Shown here in pieces: positions 1 through 8,952 of a DNA stretch of 64,000 bases. The number at the start of each line of letters is the position of its first letter. Position 1 is the first letter of the stretch. The notes beneath the pieces were generated by a model that made no database searches, was not told where the DNA came from, and saw only the letters and a program-made list of their open reading frames with translations. Source of the stretch: JACKBJ01 sp964549495 (GTDB lineage: Bacteria > Chloroflexota > Anaerolineae > Epilineales > Epilineaceae); the NCBI GenBank assembly GCA_964549495.1, contig CAZJWJ010000009.1, positions 1 to 64,000 of the forward strand. Direction: 5' to 3'. The translations under genes and the position numbers were made by a program.

Positions 1-242
1 CGCGTCGGAGCCCTTTCGCGTCTACTGCATCAGCCGAATATCGGAACTACTGAACTCTGAATTCTGGTCAAACAGCCGGTATTGACCATACCCGCTCGGT
101 GCACGTCTCAGAAAGTGTTACACGGCTCCTCCTGCCTCCAGTTGTGTCTCCAGGTGAATTGGATGGTTCGTTGTGACGCGTGAAGGCCGAAGTCTCTCTC
201 AGCTAACCAGTCATCCTCCCACGCGAGACATCGCACTGTACC
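1..242. other. Non-coding stretch with one inverted repeat
   Basis: No convincing coding frame is visible. The base composition is less GC-rich than the following genes. A perfect 7-bp inverted repeat, TGGTCAA and TTGACCA with a 10-nt spacer, lies at 65-88 and could be a regulator site; the right arm contains a TTGACC that resembles a -35 box, but no good -10 follows. The region lies downstream of the minus-strand purine genes, so it may hold the regulatory region of a gene outside the window. Confidence 0.4.
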
Positions 243-1370
243 TCAGGTCAGTACCAAATCCAACATCCCCTCCCCCGCCGCCTGCCGGATGTCCATGGCA
301 ATCCGCTCCCCCACCGGAATCGACCGGCCATGCAGGTAGGCACCGTAGGGCGTGGCTGAGATACCGGGCGAGCCGGGCACTCGCGGGCTGACGTCGACCA
401 CGGCAAAGCCCTTCTTGGGCGGGCCGGGCGTGACGATGCTCTGCAGCGCGAAGGGGCCGATGACGCCGGGTGCGTAGTGCTCGGCCGCGGCGGCTACGAA
501 GCGTTCGCCGGCCTCGAAGATCATCTCCAGCATGCTCTCCAGCACCGTCACCGCCACGTGGCCGGCCTCCTCGTACTTGACCGGGATGGCGCGCAGGATC
601 TCCTCCTGGGCCGGGGCCGGCACGCCCGCCAGCCCGGCGGCATTGGTCTGCCGGCGCGTGTCCGTGCCCAACAGCTCCAGCCGCTCGCTCAGCGGCGAGT
701 AGTAGAAGTTGAAGTTGACCAGCGGACCCAGCACGTACTCCTCGATGGTCGCCGCCCTCAAGCTCTCCTCGGTAAAGACCCCCGCCGCGATCCGCTGTTC
801 GGCGATGCGCTGGTAATCCGCCCGATCGCGCGCGATGAAGAAGGCCCGCTCGAAGCCCCGCTCGGCCTCCAGCACCTTGACCAGCACCGGCCGGTCGATG
901 TCCTCGGGCGTCTCGTAGAGCCGCGGATGGCGAATGCCGGCCGCCTGCAACAGGTCATATTGATTCGGATGCAGCTCCCGCTCCTCGATCCGCAACAGAT
1001 GCCGGTTGCCGAACATCGGCACCCGAAAGCGCTGCTCGATGGCCTCGTAATCGCTGTCCAGGTAGACCTCGAAGCTCCGATGCGGCACGAAGACGCTGTT
1101 CCACTGATTCAGCTGGGCCTGCACGTCCTCGCGCAGCACATGCCGAAACTGCTCCAGCAAGATCACCTCGTCCACACAGCCGGCCCCATCGCGCACCTTG
1201 AAGTGCTCGGCATAGGTCCGATGCCGCCCCTCCTGCGCCACCACCAGGCTTCGCAGGCCCTGCGCCTTGGCGCCGCGCGCGACTTCCAGTGCCGAGTGGC
1301 TACCCAGCACGGCTACCGTCAAGTCGTCGGTGTCGAGTCCCTCGATGGCTTCACGGATCCAATCAGTCAT
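243..1370 (-). CDS. PurP-like ATP-grasp protein (divergent paralogue)
   Basis: This is a member of the PurP family (5-formaminoimidazole-4-carboxamide ribonucleotide synthetase), which in archaea formylates AICAR with ATP and formate. The N-terminal family motif GSHSALEVARGAK is clear at about residues 23-35, and the C-terminal ATP-grasp region ends in FAVVDVSPRV. Two features set it apart from its neighbour at 1697-2725: the PHGSF motif reads PHRSF, and the glycine-rich ATP loop is replaced by EAERGFERAFF. It may therefore have another substrate or serve as a non-catalytic partner. The start ATG at 1370 is chosen because AAGGAG lies 7 nt upstream; an ATG six bases earlier lies too close to it. 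The start overlaps the stop of the membrane protein gene by 8 bases, which suggests coupled translation. Confidence 0.75.
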   Translation of the reverse strand: MTDWIREAIEGLDTDDLTVAVLGSHSALEVARGAKAQGLRSLVVAQEGRHRTYAEHFKVRDGAGCVDEVILLEQFRHVLREDVQAQLNQWNSVFVPHRSFEVYLDSDYEAIEQRFRVPMFGNRHLLRIEERELHPNQYDLLQAAGIRHPRLYETPEDIDRPVLVKVLEAERGFERAFFIARDRADYQRIAEQRIAAGVFTEESLRAATIEEYVLGPLVNFNFYYSPLSERLELLGTDTRRQTNAAGLAGVPAPAQEEILRAIPVKYEEAGHVAVTVLESMLEMIFEAGERFVAAAAEHYAPGVIGPFALQSIVTPGPPKKGFAVVDVSPRVPGSPGISATPYGAYLHGRSIPVGERIAMDIRQAAGEGMLDLVLT

Positions 1371-1704
1371 CCACATGCTCCTTCGATACCGCGGTCGGCG
1401 GCATCTGGACGGGTGCCTTCATATCGCGATCGAGTACCCACCGGACCAAGGCGAAAACGAGTCCGAACAGCATCGGATATATGGAGAGATCGACAGGTCC
1501 AAGTCCGCGAGCCATCGCGCGACCGAGATCGATGGCGAACATTGCGATGCAGTAGCCCAGAAGGAAGAAGACGGCCACGCGTTGGGTCCGAATCGTGAAG
1601 GGGCGGACCTCATCCGACGGGAGCGTCTTCCAGTTGATAAACCAAGACAAGGCTCCAAACGCCAGGAGCCCGATCACAACCAGAGGAAGCAGCAGCTCAA
1701 GCAC
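1363..1704 (-). CDS. Small membrane protein, three predicted TM segments
   Basis: This is an unrecognised protein of about 113 residues. Hydrophobic segments appear at the N-terminus (LELLLPLVVIGLLAFGALSW), in the middle (VAVFFLLGYCIAMFAIDLG) and near the end (IYPMLFGLVFALVRWVL), so it is very probably an inner-membrane protein. The GTG start at 1704 overlaps the preceding PurP stop by 8 bases and has GAGG five bases upstream; a longer version starting at ATG 1746 would overlap by 50 bases. It is wedged between the two purP-type genes with overlaps on both sides. Its function is unknown; the context only suggests co-expression with purine genes, perhaps as a transporter subunit or anchor. Confidence 0.6.
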   Translation of the reverse strand: MLELLLPLVVIGLLAFGALSWFINWKTLPSDEVRPFTIRTQRVAVFFLLGYCIAMFAIDLGRAMARGLGPVDLSIYPMLFGLVFALVRWVLDRDMKAPVQMPPTAVSKEHVDD

Positions 1705-2725
1705 TCGGACCTCGATCCACCAGTTCCTCCAGCCGGCCGGCCGCATGCGCCTCCTTGATCTCGCGGGCGATGCGGCGGCCGGTGGACATCGGCTCGTCGA
1801 AAAAGAGCGCCGCGTAGGGCGAGCCGTCGACGAAGAGGTTGGTGCCGGCCACGATGCGGCAGCTGATCTCGATGACGTGGAACTTCATGTCGGGCGTGAT
1901 GATCGTCTCCAGGCAGAAAGGCCCCCACATGCCCGCCCCGCCGATCAGCTCCTTGCTCTTGTCCACCACCCGCTCGCCCATTCGGTAGGCCTCCTCGAGC
2001 ATCGACTCGCGCAACACCAAGGGCGAGTTGCCGACCACCACGTAGCTGGGCTGGGGGTCGATCTCCTGCTGCACCTGATGCGGCAGCCGGCCCAGGCCGT
2101 CGACATTGGTCTCGTAGCGGCGGTCCATGCTCAGGATCTCCAGCCGATCCCGCATGATGCTTCGGAAATAATGCACGTAGAGCGTCACCCCGACCACGTA
2201 ATGCTGGATCGTGTAGCCCAAGTCACCCAGCGCACGCAGCTTGCGCTCCAGGGCGCCGGGCGTGCGGGCCAGGAAATAGCCCGATCCGCCGGCCGCGCCA
2301 TCGGTCTTGATCAAGACCGGCCAGTCGTCGATGTCCTCCGGCCGGGCGAACTCCCGCGGCATGCGGATGCCGGCATCCTCCAGCCATTGGCGCTGCAAGC
2401 CCCGGTCGGCCTCCCACTTCAGCACCCCGCGGTTGCCGTAGTAGCCCACCCGCATGCGCTGGTTGACCTCCCGGCCCAGGTAGGCCACGAAGGATCCGTG
2501 CGGCACCATGATGCAGCCACGCTCCGACAGCTCTCCCTCCAGGCCCTCGAAGTCGTCGTAGCGCTCGATGGCCCGCACCTCGTCGATGAAGGGGTAGCGC
2601 CGGTAGAGGGCATCGCGGCCGGCCGCGGCCACGACCAAATTGGGCAGGCCCTCGTCATGGGCGCCGCGCAGGATCTGCAGGGCCGAGTGGCTGCCCAGGG
2701 TGGCGATGGTCGGCAGGCTGCTCAT
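1697..2725 (-). CDS. purP: Formate-dependent AICAR ligase, PurP family
   Basis: PurP (5-formaminoimidazole-4-carboxamide ribonucleotide synthetase) converts AICAR, ATP and formate into FAICAR, replacing the transformylase half of PurH. The protein has 342 residues, close to archaeal PurP. Visible family features are GSHSALQILRGAHDEG near the N-terminus, PHGSFVAYLG at about 75-84, YYGNRGVLKWEADR, the glycine-rich ATP-grasp loop DGAAGGSGYFLA, and the C-terminal FHVIEISCRIVAGTN. It is much more canonical than the paralogue at 243-1370. The start ATG has AGGAGAAG upstream. It follows purD with a 42-base gap on the same strand, so a purD-purP-membrane protein-purP-like operon is likely. Confidence 0.85.
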   Translation of the reverse strand: MSSLPTIATLGSHSALQILRGAHDEGLPNLVVAAAGRDALYRRYPFIDEVRAIERYDDFEGLEGELSERGCIMVPHGSFVAYLGREVNQRMRVGYYGNRGVLKWEADRGLQRQWLEDAGIRMPREFARPEDIDDWPVLIKTDGAAGGSGYFLARTPGALERKLRALGDLGYTIQHYVVGVTLYVHYFRSIMRDRLEILSMDRRYETNVDGLGRLPHQVQQEIDPQPSYVVVGNSPLVLRESMLEEAYRMGERVVDKSKELIGGAGMWGPFCLETIITPDMKFHVIEISCRIVAGTNLFVDGSPYAALFFDEPMSTGRRIAREIKEAHAAGRLEELVDRGPSA

Positions 2726-2767
2726 GCGGCGGCTTCTCCTATGCGGGTGGAGGGGAGGGAGGCGGGC

Positions 2768-4102
<1,335 letters not shown>

Positions 4103-4179
4103 GGGGCACCTCCTCCGGCGGCGGATTGTACCACGCGGGCCGGCGCGGGCGCGAGACGCCGGTAGACCGGGCTCGAGCC

Positions 4180-5307
4180 CTAGGCCGAGTCGCCCGCTGG
4201 ACGGTCCCCGCCCGCGCCGGATCGGCGCGATGCCGTCAGCTGTCGCCAGGCCGGCACCAACACCGCCACCGCCACCAAGGGCAGGACGAAGCCGAGCATG
4301 ATCCGGCTGAAGGCCGGCAGCGCGTCGTGCTCGGCGGCGCGCAGGATCAGATAGGCGGCATAGGCGGCGTAGGAGCCCAGAAAGAGCCAGCCGTTCCAGC
4401 GCGAGATGCGGTAGCCGGCAAAGAAGATGGGCAGGCAGGCCGCTGCGGAGGCCAGCATCACCGGCAAATCGAAGGTCAGCACCGAGGAGGAGACCGACAA
4501 GCCGCCGGGCGCGATCGCGGCCGTGGCGCCCAGCACGCAGAGTAGGTTGAAGAGGTTGCTGCCGATCACGTTGCCGGCGGCGATGTCACGCTCACCGCGC
4601 AGACTGGCCAAGACCGAGGTGGCCAGCTCGGGTAGCGACGTGCCGGCGGCCACGATGGTCAGTCCGATGACCAGCTCGCTGACGCCGAGCACCCGGGCGA
4701 TGCTCACCGCTCCCTCGACCAGCCAGCGCGAGCCCAGCAGGAGCATTCCCAAGCCCAGGACGATGAGCAGGAGGTTGAGCAGCATCGACCGGGTCCCGCG
4801 CGCCGGCTGCCCGAAGGCCTCGTCGTATTCCTCGCGAACGGCCGCGCTCTCCCGACGCCCGCTGACGATGGCCAGGCCGGTGTAGATCAGGATGCCGGCA
4901 AAGAGCAGCAGGCCCTCGCCGCGACCCAGGTGGCCGTCGAGCGCCAGGAACAAGACCGCCGCCGAGACCGCCAGCACCAGCGGCACGTCGACACGCACCA
5001 GGCGCTGGTCGATGGCCAGCGGCGCGATGGCAGCCGAGAGCCCCAGGATGACCAGCACGTTGAAGATGCTGCTACCGACCACGTTGCCCACGGCCACGTC
5101 CGCGCCACCAGTACCGGATAGCGCCGCACCCAGGCTGACGGCCAACTCGGGCGCGCTGGTGCCGAAGGCCACGACCGTCAGGCCGATGATCAGGGCCGGG
5201 ATGCCCAGACTGGCCGCCAGGCGCGAAGCCCCTCGGACCAGGGCCTCGGCACCGACCAAGAGCAGCACCAGTCCGATCGAGAAGCGAAGTAGGACCAAGG
5301 GTTCCAC
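4180..5307 (-). CDS. Calcium/sodium:cation antiporter, CaCA superfamily (YrbG type)
   Basis: This inner-membrane antiporter probably exchanges Ca2+ or another cation for Na+ or H+. The two inverted alpha repeats of the family are plain: GTSAPELAVS with GNVVGSSIFNVL in the first half (from about residue 47) and GTSLPELATS with GNVIGSNLFNLL in the second half (from about residue 219). About ten hydrophobic segments are seen, and the ~375-residue length fits the YrbG group. The GTG at 5307 is preferred because GGAGGCGG precedes it; a TTG eight codons upstream at 5331 is the alternative. It sits alone between purD and a decayed gene, and nothing ties it to purine synthesis. Confidence 0.85.
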   Translation of the reverse strand: MEPLVLLRFSIGLVLLLVGAEALVRGASRLAASLGIPALIIGLTVVAFGTSAPELAVSLGAALSGTGGADVAVGNVVGSSIFNVLVILGLSAAIAPLAIDQRLVRVDVPLVLAVSAAVLFLALDGHLGRGEGLLLFAGILIYTGLAIVSGRRESAAVREEYDEAFGQPARGTRSMLLNLLLIVLGLGMLLLGSRWLVEGAVSIARVLGVSELVIGLTIVAAGTSLPELATSVLASLRGERDIAAGNVIGSNLFNLLCVLGATAAIAPGGLSVSSSVLTFDLPVMLASAAACLPIFFAGYRISRWNGWLFLGSYAAYAAYLILRAAEHDALPAFSRIMLGFVLPLVAVAVLVPAWRQLTASRRSGAGGDRPAGDSA

Positions 5308-5443
5308 GGCCGCCTCCGCGCGCGGGTGCAAGGATCGAAGGGATCAATCGTGGGCGAGCAGCATCGATCCGAGAACGACGCCAACTCGAGTCGCAACTGC
5401 AGCGGCGGATTGTAGCATGTGGTCCGGCGCCGGTACGATACCA

Positions 5444-5970
5444 TCAAGGGATGAGGACATCCCCACGCAGGACGAGGGGCATGTAGACCGGACCGAGCCG
5501 CACATGCCGAAGGATCGTCCCGCCGCTGCCCACTGCCCAACCTTGGTCGCCGTCGAGCATGTCGATTCCGCTCAATCGTCCGATGCCAGGCGGTGCGTCA
5601 ATATGCTTGCAGGCTGGCACTACGCAGTGGACCAGCACGCCATCGCCGACGGCCCAAGCCTCCTCAAAGTCCGCAGCGTGGCGGTTACCGGGCTTCGCAT
5701 CGGCTCCCACTCGGCGCCATCGAAGCGGAGGATGGTCCCTCCCTGGCCGACCGCGAAGGCAAGCTCCGGATCCACCACAGCCACGTCATGGAGGCTGTTG
5801 CGTACCGGACTCGGATAGTTCTGCCAGGTGCCCGCGACGGGCTGCTGCTCCGGCCCGGTCTGATCGAGCGGGCTGGCGCTCGTGCCGGCGGCGAGGAGGA
5901 CGGCACCAGCGAGCAAGCCGCTCCATCCCGAAAGCAAGAGCTTCCAGAGTACTGAGCTACCAGCTTCCAT
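5444..5970 (-). pseudogene. Frameshifted secreted YCF48/BNR-type repeat protein
   Basis: Two minus-strand frames together make one plausible protein. The first (5970 down to about 5680) has a signal peptide (SGWSGLLAGAVLLAAGTSAS) and a repeat ELAFAVGQGGTILRFDGAEW. The second (about 5680 to 5444) continues with DFEEAWAVGDG, a second repeat GWAVGSGGTILRH, and ends GPVYMPLVLRGDVLIP. These AVGxxGTIL repeats are typical of YCF48-like/BNR propellers. The frames overlap only around 5660-5700, so a single-base indel there would explain the break. The terminal VYMPLVLR matches the tag seen on other secreted proteins in this window, which supports the second frame being real. At about 175 residues the reconstructed protein would be short. 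A sequencing or assembly error is the alternative to true decay. Confidence 0.65.
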
Positions 5971-6034
5971 GATCTCTCACCTCGCGTTCCACCGTCCGAA
6001 CCCGAACACTTCGATCCGGCAACCATGCTACTGC

Positions 6035-6976
6035 TTATGGATGATCTTCGGACGCTTCCGCCCCCAACGCGGCCTCGACCTCGTCGGTCAGCTCCAGACC
6101 GCCGACGATCTCCTCGCCGTCCGCGCCGTAGACGCCGCCCCGCGCCAAACGAAGCCGGCCCTCGGCCACCGCGCGCACCGTCTCGAGCATCAGCGGCAGC
6201 TCGCGGGCGTAGCCGCGGGCCCGGATGGCATGGAACAGCGGGTGAGTCGCCTCGCGCTTCAGCACCCGCTGGAGGTTGATCAGCGCCAGCTTGTCCTCGA
6301 GGCAGGCCGGGATGCTCGCGCGCAGAGCATCCAGCTCGGGGTCCCGCAGGCTGTAGCGGCACCAGCTGACCACCGGCCCCTCGTCGACCTCGGGCGTGAC
6401 GCGGTGCAGCATCACGCCGGACTCCGCGGCGTCCTGGACGATCAGGTCCCAGATCACGTCGAACCACATCTTGCCCAGCGGCCCCGAAGGCAGGGAGGGA
6501 TGCAGGTTGACCCCGCGCCGCTCCGCGCACTGCCGCGCGCCCCAAATCCACATGCTGCCGAGCAGCAGGTCGAGGTCGGTCTCGGGCAATCGCTCGCGAT
6601 AGCTGGCGTAGAAGGCATCGCGCCATCGCCAAAGCGCGGCCGCGTCCCCGGCCGCGCGGGCCGCCTTACGCGCCTCCGTCTCGAAGCGGATGGCCGAGGC
6701 GCGGACGATGGGCAGGCTTGGGTAGGCCGTCGCGATCTCGGCCACAGACCGGTCGGTCTGCTCGAACTCGCCGGCCTCGCGCTCGACCATCAGGAAGGCC
6801 GGCTGCACGCCCGGGATCTCGCCCGAGCTGCAAGCCGAGAGGATGCGCAGCACCAGGTCGCGCGACCCGCTGCTGGTCAGGGTCGAGTAGAGCCCGATGC
6901 GGGCTTTACTGCCGGCCGGGTGCTCGGCCTCGCCCTCCACCGGCGAGTCTGCGGACAGAGGTGTCGCTGCGTTCAT
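6035..6976 (-). CDS. PurN-like folate-dependent formyltransferase
   Basis: This appears to be a formyltransferase of the GART/PurN fold, likely using 10-formyltetrahydrofolate to formylate GAR. The active-site Asn-x-His is visible in GVNLHPSLPSGPLG, and the downstream PEVDEGPVVSW holds the conserved Asp before GP. It has about 313 residues, longer than classical PurN (~210), with extra sequence at both ends, so the substrate is not certain. The ATG at 6976 is chosen because TACAAT lies at 6989-6984, which would make the transcript leaderless at this codon; the ATG nine bases upstream lies within that box. Its closeness to purD and purP supports a role in purine synthesis. Confidence 0.7.
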   Translation of the reverse strand: MNAATPLSADSPVEGEAEHPAGSKARIGLYSTLTSSGSRDLVLRILSACSSGEIPGVQPAFLMVEREAGEFEQTDRSVAEIATAYPSLPIVRASAIRFETEARKAARAAGDAAALWRWRDAFYASYRERLPETDLDLLLGSMWIWGARQCAERRGVNLHPSLPSGPLGKMWFDVIWDLIVQDAAESGVMLHRVTPEVDEGPVVSWCRYSLRDPELDALRASIPACLEDKLALINLQRVLKREATHPLFHAIRARGYARELPLMLETVRAVAEGRLRLARGGVYGADGEEIVGGLELTDEVEAALGAEASEDHP

Positions 6977-7217
6977 GCGGGGCATTGTATGCGCTCGCTG
7001 CTGCGTCGGCTAGAGCCGTCCGGGCTGGCGACGGCTTAGAAGAACGGCGAGCGAGTCCCACGTCGGCTCGCGCCCCGTGTCCATGCCCCTGCCCTTGCGG
7101 ATTGACGCCTAGCCGAGCCCCCGTTAGAATCCCGAACGCCTGTTCTGGCACAACGAATCCACCGCTCGGTACGTCTAGCTCCCCGAGCCCTCGACCTTCC
7201 ACCTCCGGAGTCGCCCC
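6977..7217. promoter_or_regulatory. Divergent intergenic region with leaderless-type -10 box
   Basis: This 241-base region separates the minus-strand PurN-like gene from a plus-strand gene. On the minus strand TACAAT (6989-6984) is followed after 7 nt by the ATG at 6976, while the hexamer 17 nt further up (TAGCCG) is a poor -35. For the plus-strand gene only a Shine-Dalgarno-like CGGAG before 7218 is evident; no clear promoter was found. Confidence 0.45.
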
Positions 7218-7634
7218 ATGGCACGCCTGATCACCACCGACAGCACCGGCACGCAGCGCCAACGCTGGCGGCGCACCATCGCCGAGGCGCTCAAGCGCCT
7301 GATGGCCAAGAAGGATCTCGATCAAGAAGCCAAGGACCTGGCCGCGCTGATCGTCTTCTCGCTGCGCGAGATCAGCGAGGGCGTAGAAAAGTCGGCCACC
7401 GCCTGGGACAATCGCCACTACTACATCAAGGCCGATCGCTTGCGCGCCGACTACGAGTGGGTCGACAAGACCGCCGAGCGCCTCACCCGCCTGATCCGCG
7501 TCGACGACTTCGTCCGCATCCCGGTCGTCCTGGCCGAACTGGCCCCCCGCTTCGCCGACGTCGACGTGGTCAAGCTCACCCGCCCGCCCGAGCTGTGGGA
7601 AGGCGCCTACGAGCGGCTCAAGCAAGAGGGGTGA
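7218..7634 (+). CDS. Conserved small soluble protein of unknown function
   Basis: This 138-residue protein is rich in charged residues and predicted to be mainly helical, with no signal peptide or membrane segment. The recurring aromatic and charged stretch ATAWDNRHYYIKADRLRADYEW, followed by LTRLI, looks like a conserved core, but I cannot assign it to a named family. The ATG at 7218 is preceded by CGGAG seven bases upstream. It stands alone between a divergent region and the Phd/PIN pair. A structural or nucleoid-associated role would be a guess, so none is assigned. Confidence 0.65.
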   Translation: MARLITTDSTGTQRQRWRRTIAEALKRLMAKKDLDQEAKDLAALIVFSLREISEGVEKSATAWDNRHYYIKADRLRADYEWVDKTAERLTRLIRVDDFVRIPVVLAELAPRFADVDVVKLTRPPELWEGAYERLKQEG

Positions 7635-7666
7635 TGCGGTGGGTCGTTCTGAAACTGCTTGCGCTG

Positions 7667-7695
7667 TTGGTGATCACCCCCTCAGTGGCTACAAT
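7667..7695 (+). promoter_or_regulatory. Promoter of the Phd/PIN toxin-antitoxin pair
   Basis: TTGGTG at 7667-7672 and TACAAT at 7690-7695 are separated by 17 nt. The ATG at 7702 begins only 6 nt after the -10 box, so the antitoxin message would be leaderless. No Shine-Dalgarno sequence is visible before 7702, which agrees. Confidence 0.55.
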
Positions 7696-7701
7696 GGCTA
7701 C

Positions 7702-7995
7702 ATGGCAATCTCGGTAGGCTCCCGCGAACTCAAGAACCGTCTTGGCAAGTACTTGCGGATGGTTCGTGAAGGCATGACGATCCTGATCACCGATCGGGGT
7801 AGGCCCGTGGCGGAGTTGCGACCGTTACGCCCCTCCACCACGGATCTCGAGGAAAGACTTGACGAACTAGCCGCTCAGGGGCTGATCACTCGATCCAGCC
7901 AGAGCCTCGGGCCTCTCCCAGCGCACTTGCCCTTGAGAATCGAAGGTGCCTCGCTCTCGGATGTCATTGTCGAAGAACGCGAAGACCGTTTCTAG
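7702..7995 (+). CDS. Antitoxin, Phd/YefM family
   Basis: This 97-residue antitoxin of a type II toxin-antitoxin pair would bind DNA and neutralise the PIN toxin encoded next. The N-terminal ISVGSRELKNRLGKYLRMVREG followed by ILITDRGRPVAELRPL is a classic Phd/YefM DNA-binding fold. The C-terminal part, with DLEERLDELAAQG, is the likely toxin-binding region. The ATG at 7702 matches the family N-terminus; an in-frame ATG 21 codons upstream would add unrelated residues and would lie within the promoter. The stop codon directly abuts the toxin start with no gap. Such modules usually autorepress through the antitoxin. Confidence 0.85.
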   Translation: MAISVGSRELKNRLGKYLRMVREGMTILITDRGRPVAELRPLRPSTTDLEERLDELAAQGLITRSSQSLGPLPAHLPLRIEGASLSDVIVEEREDRF

Positions 7996-8424
7996 ATGTT
8001 GTTTCTGGACGCGAGCGCCCTCGTCAAACGATACGTTCACGAGGCCGGCAGTCGCCAAGTCAACGAACTCTTGACTGAAGCAGTTCTGGTCGTATCTAGG
8101 CTCACACAGGTCGAGGTCATGTCCGCGATCTCGCGGTGCGTGCGAGAGGGAAGCCTCTTGAGCGAGGATCGCAGCGACATCGAGCATCAGCTACATCAGG
8201 ACTTGAAGTCCGTCGAACTCGTCGAGATCACGCAGCAGATTGCTGCAGTCGCCGAGACCCTGTTGGGTCGCCACGAGTTGCGAGCTGGAGACGCCATCCA
8301 GTTGGCATCTTGCCTCCAGGTTGCCGAAAGAACAGGACAGACGATTCGCTTCCTCGCCTTCGACGAACGTCTCAATCGGGCCGCATCGTCGGAGGGCTTT
8401 TCGTGCTGGCCATTCTCATCCTGA
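7996..8424 (+). CDS. vapC: PIN-domain toxin, VapC family
   Basis: This PIN-domain ribonuclease toxin of about 142 residues should cleave RNA with Mg2+ or Mn2+ when not held by the Phd-type antitoxin. Acidic catalytic residues are visible in MLFLDASALVKRY (Asp5), in the central TQVEVMSAISR (Glu), in LRAGDAIQLAS (Asp) and in FLAFDERLNRAA (Asp). The start immediately follows the antitoxin stop, so translation is probably coupled. All four acidic positions appear intact, suggesting an active toxin. Confidence 0.88.
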   Translation: MLFLDASALVKRYVHEAGSRQVNELLTEAVLVVSRLTQVEVMSAISRCVREGSLLSEDRSDIEHQLHQDLKSVELVEITQQIAAVAETLLGRHELRAGDAIQLASCLQVAERTGQTIRFLAFDERLNRAASSEGFSCWPFSS

Positions 8425-8514
8425 CACCAATCTCACTGCAAGACATCAGGCGATCGTCGTGAGGGCTCTTCAAGCCATGCCGCTGGTTCCGGCCTCGCCC
8501 TGAGCCATGTCTGT

Positions 8515-8786
8515 TCAAGGTCCATCACAGCGGATTTGCTCGGCGACCTCCCGATAGATCCGGCTCAAGACCAAGTGTTCTGCGGCGAATCGATAGTTCT
8601 CCGGCTCGCTCGCCAGCCGTCTCATCAACATGGGATCGACGTCTTCCCCTGCCAGCCTGGCGTGCAACGCTCGACGAGACAGAACGGCAGATAGATCGGT
8701 GGCGGTGATGGGACGAGGGTCGGAGTCTCGCTCGGCCTCGAGTATGGGATCGGGGTACGGGTGGGGGTCGGAGTGCTCGATGGAGA
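8515..8786 (-). pseudogene. Remnant of a von Willebrand factor A surface protein
   Basis: Two adjacent frames hold the ends of one kind of protein. The upstream piece (8786-8655) reads SSTPTPTRTPIPY, then PPPIYLPFCLVERCTPG: the Thr/Pro linker and tag that, in secreted Chloroflexota VWA proteins as I recall them, come just before the VWA domain. The downstream piece (8649-8515), in another frame, reads EDVDPMLMRRLASEPENY, then LSRIYREVAEQIRC, which resembles the usual C-terminal tail of such proteins. The ~200-residue VWA core that should lie between is missing, so an internal deletion near 8650 is the simplest reading. The N-terminal signal peptide is also absent. The 166 bases between this and the next gene (8787-8952) hold nothing I can assign. 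Confidence 0.55.
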
Positions 8787-8952
8787 TGCCGGGCGCAGTC
8801 TCGGCAGGTCTTGATTCAGAAGGACGACGAGACCGTCGACATCCTTTCGAGTTAGTGCAACTCCGCGACGATTCACAAGGTCTGGATCTCGGCAACGATC
8901 TCGCGGCGATCGCTCGGTTCTCGGCGCTCGAGGTACACGCAGGTTCGACGGT

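Noticed and set aside
8787..8952. Possible N-terminal part of the VWA remnant
   Set aside because: No signal peptide or recognisable residues in any minus frame.
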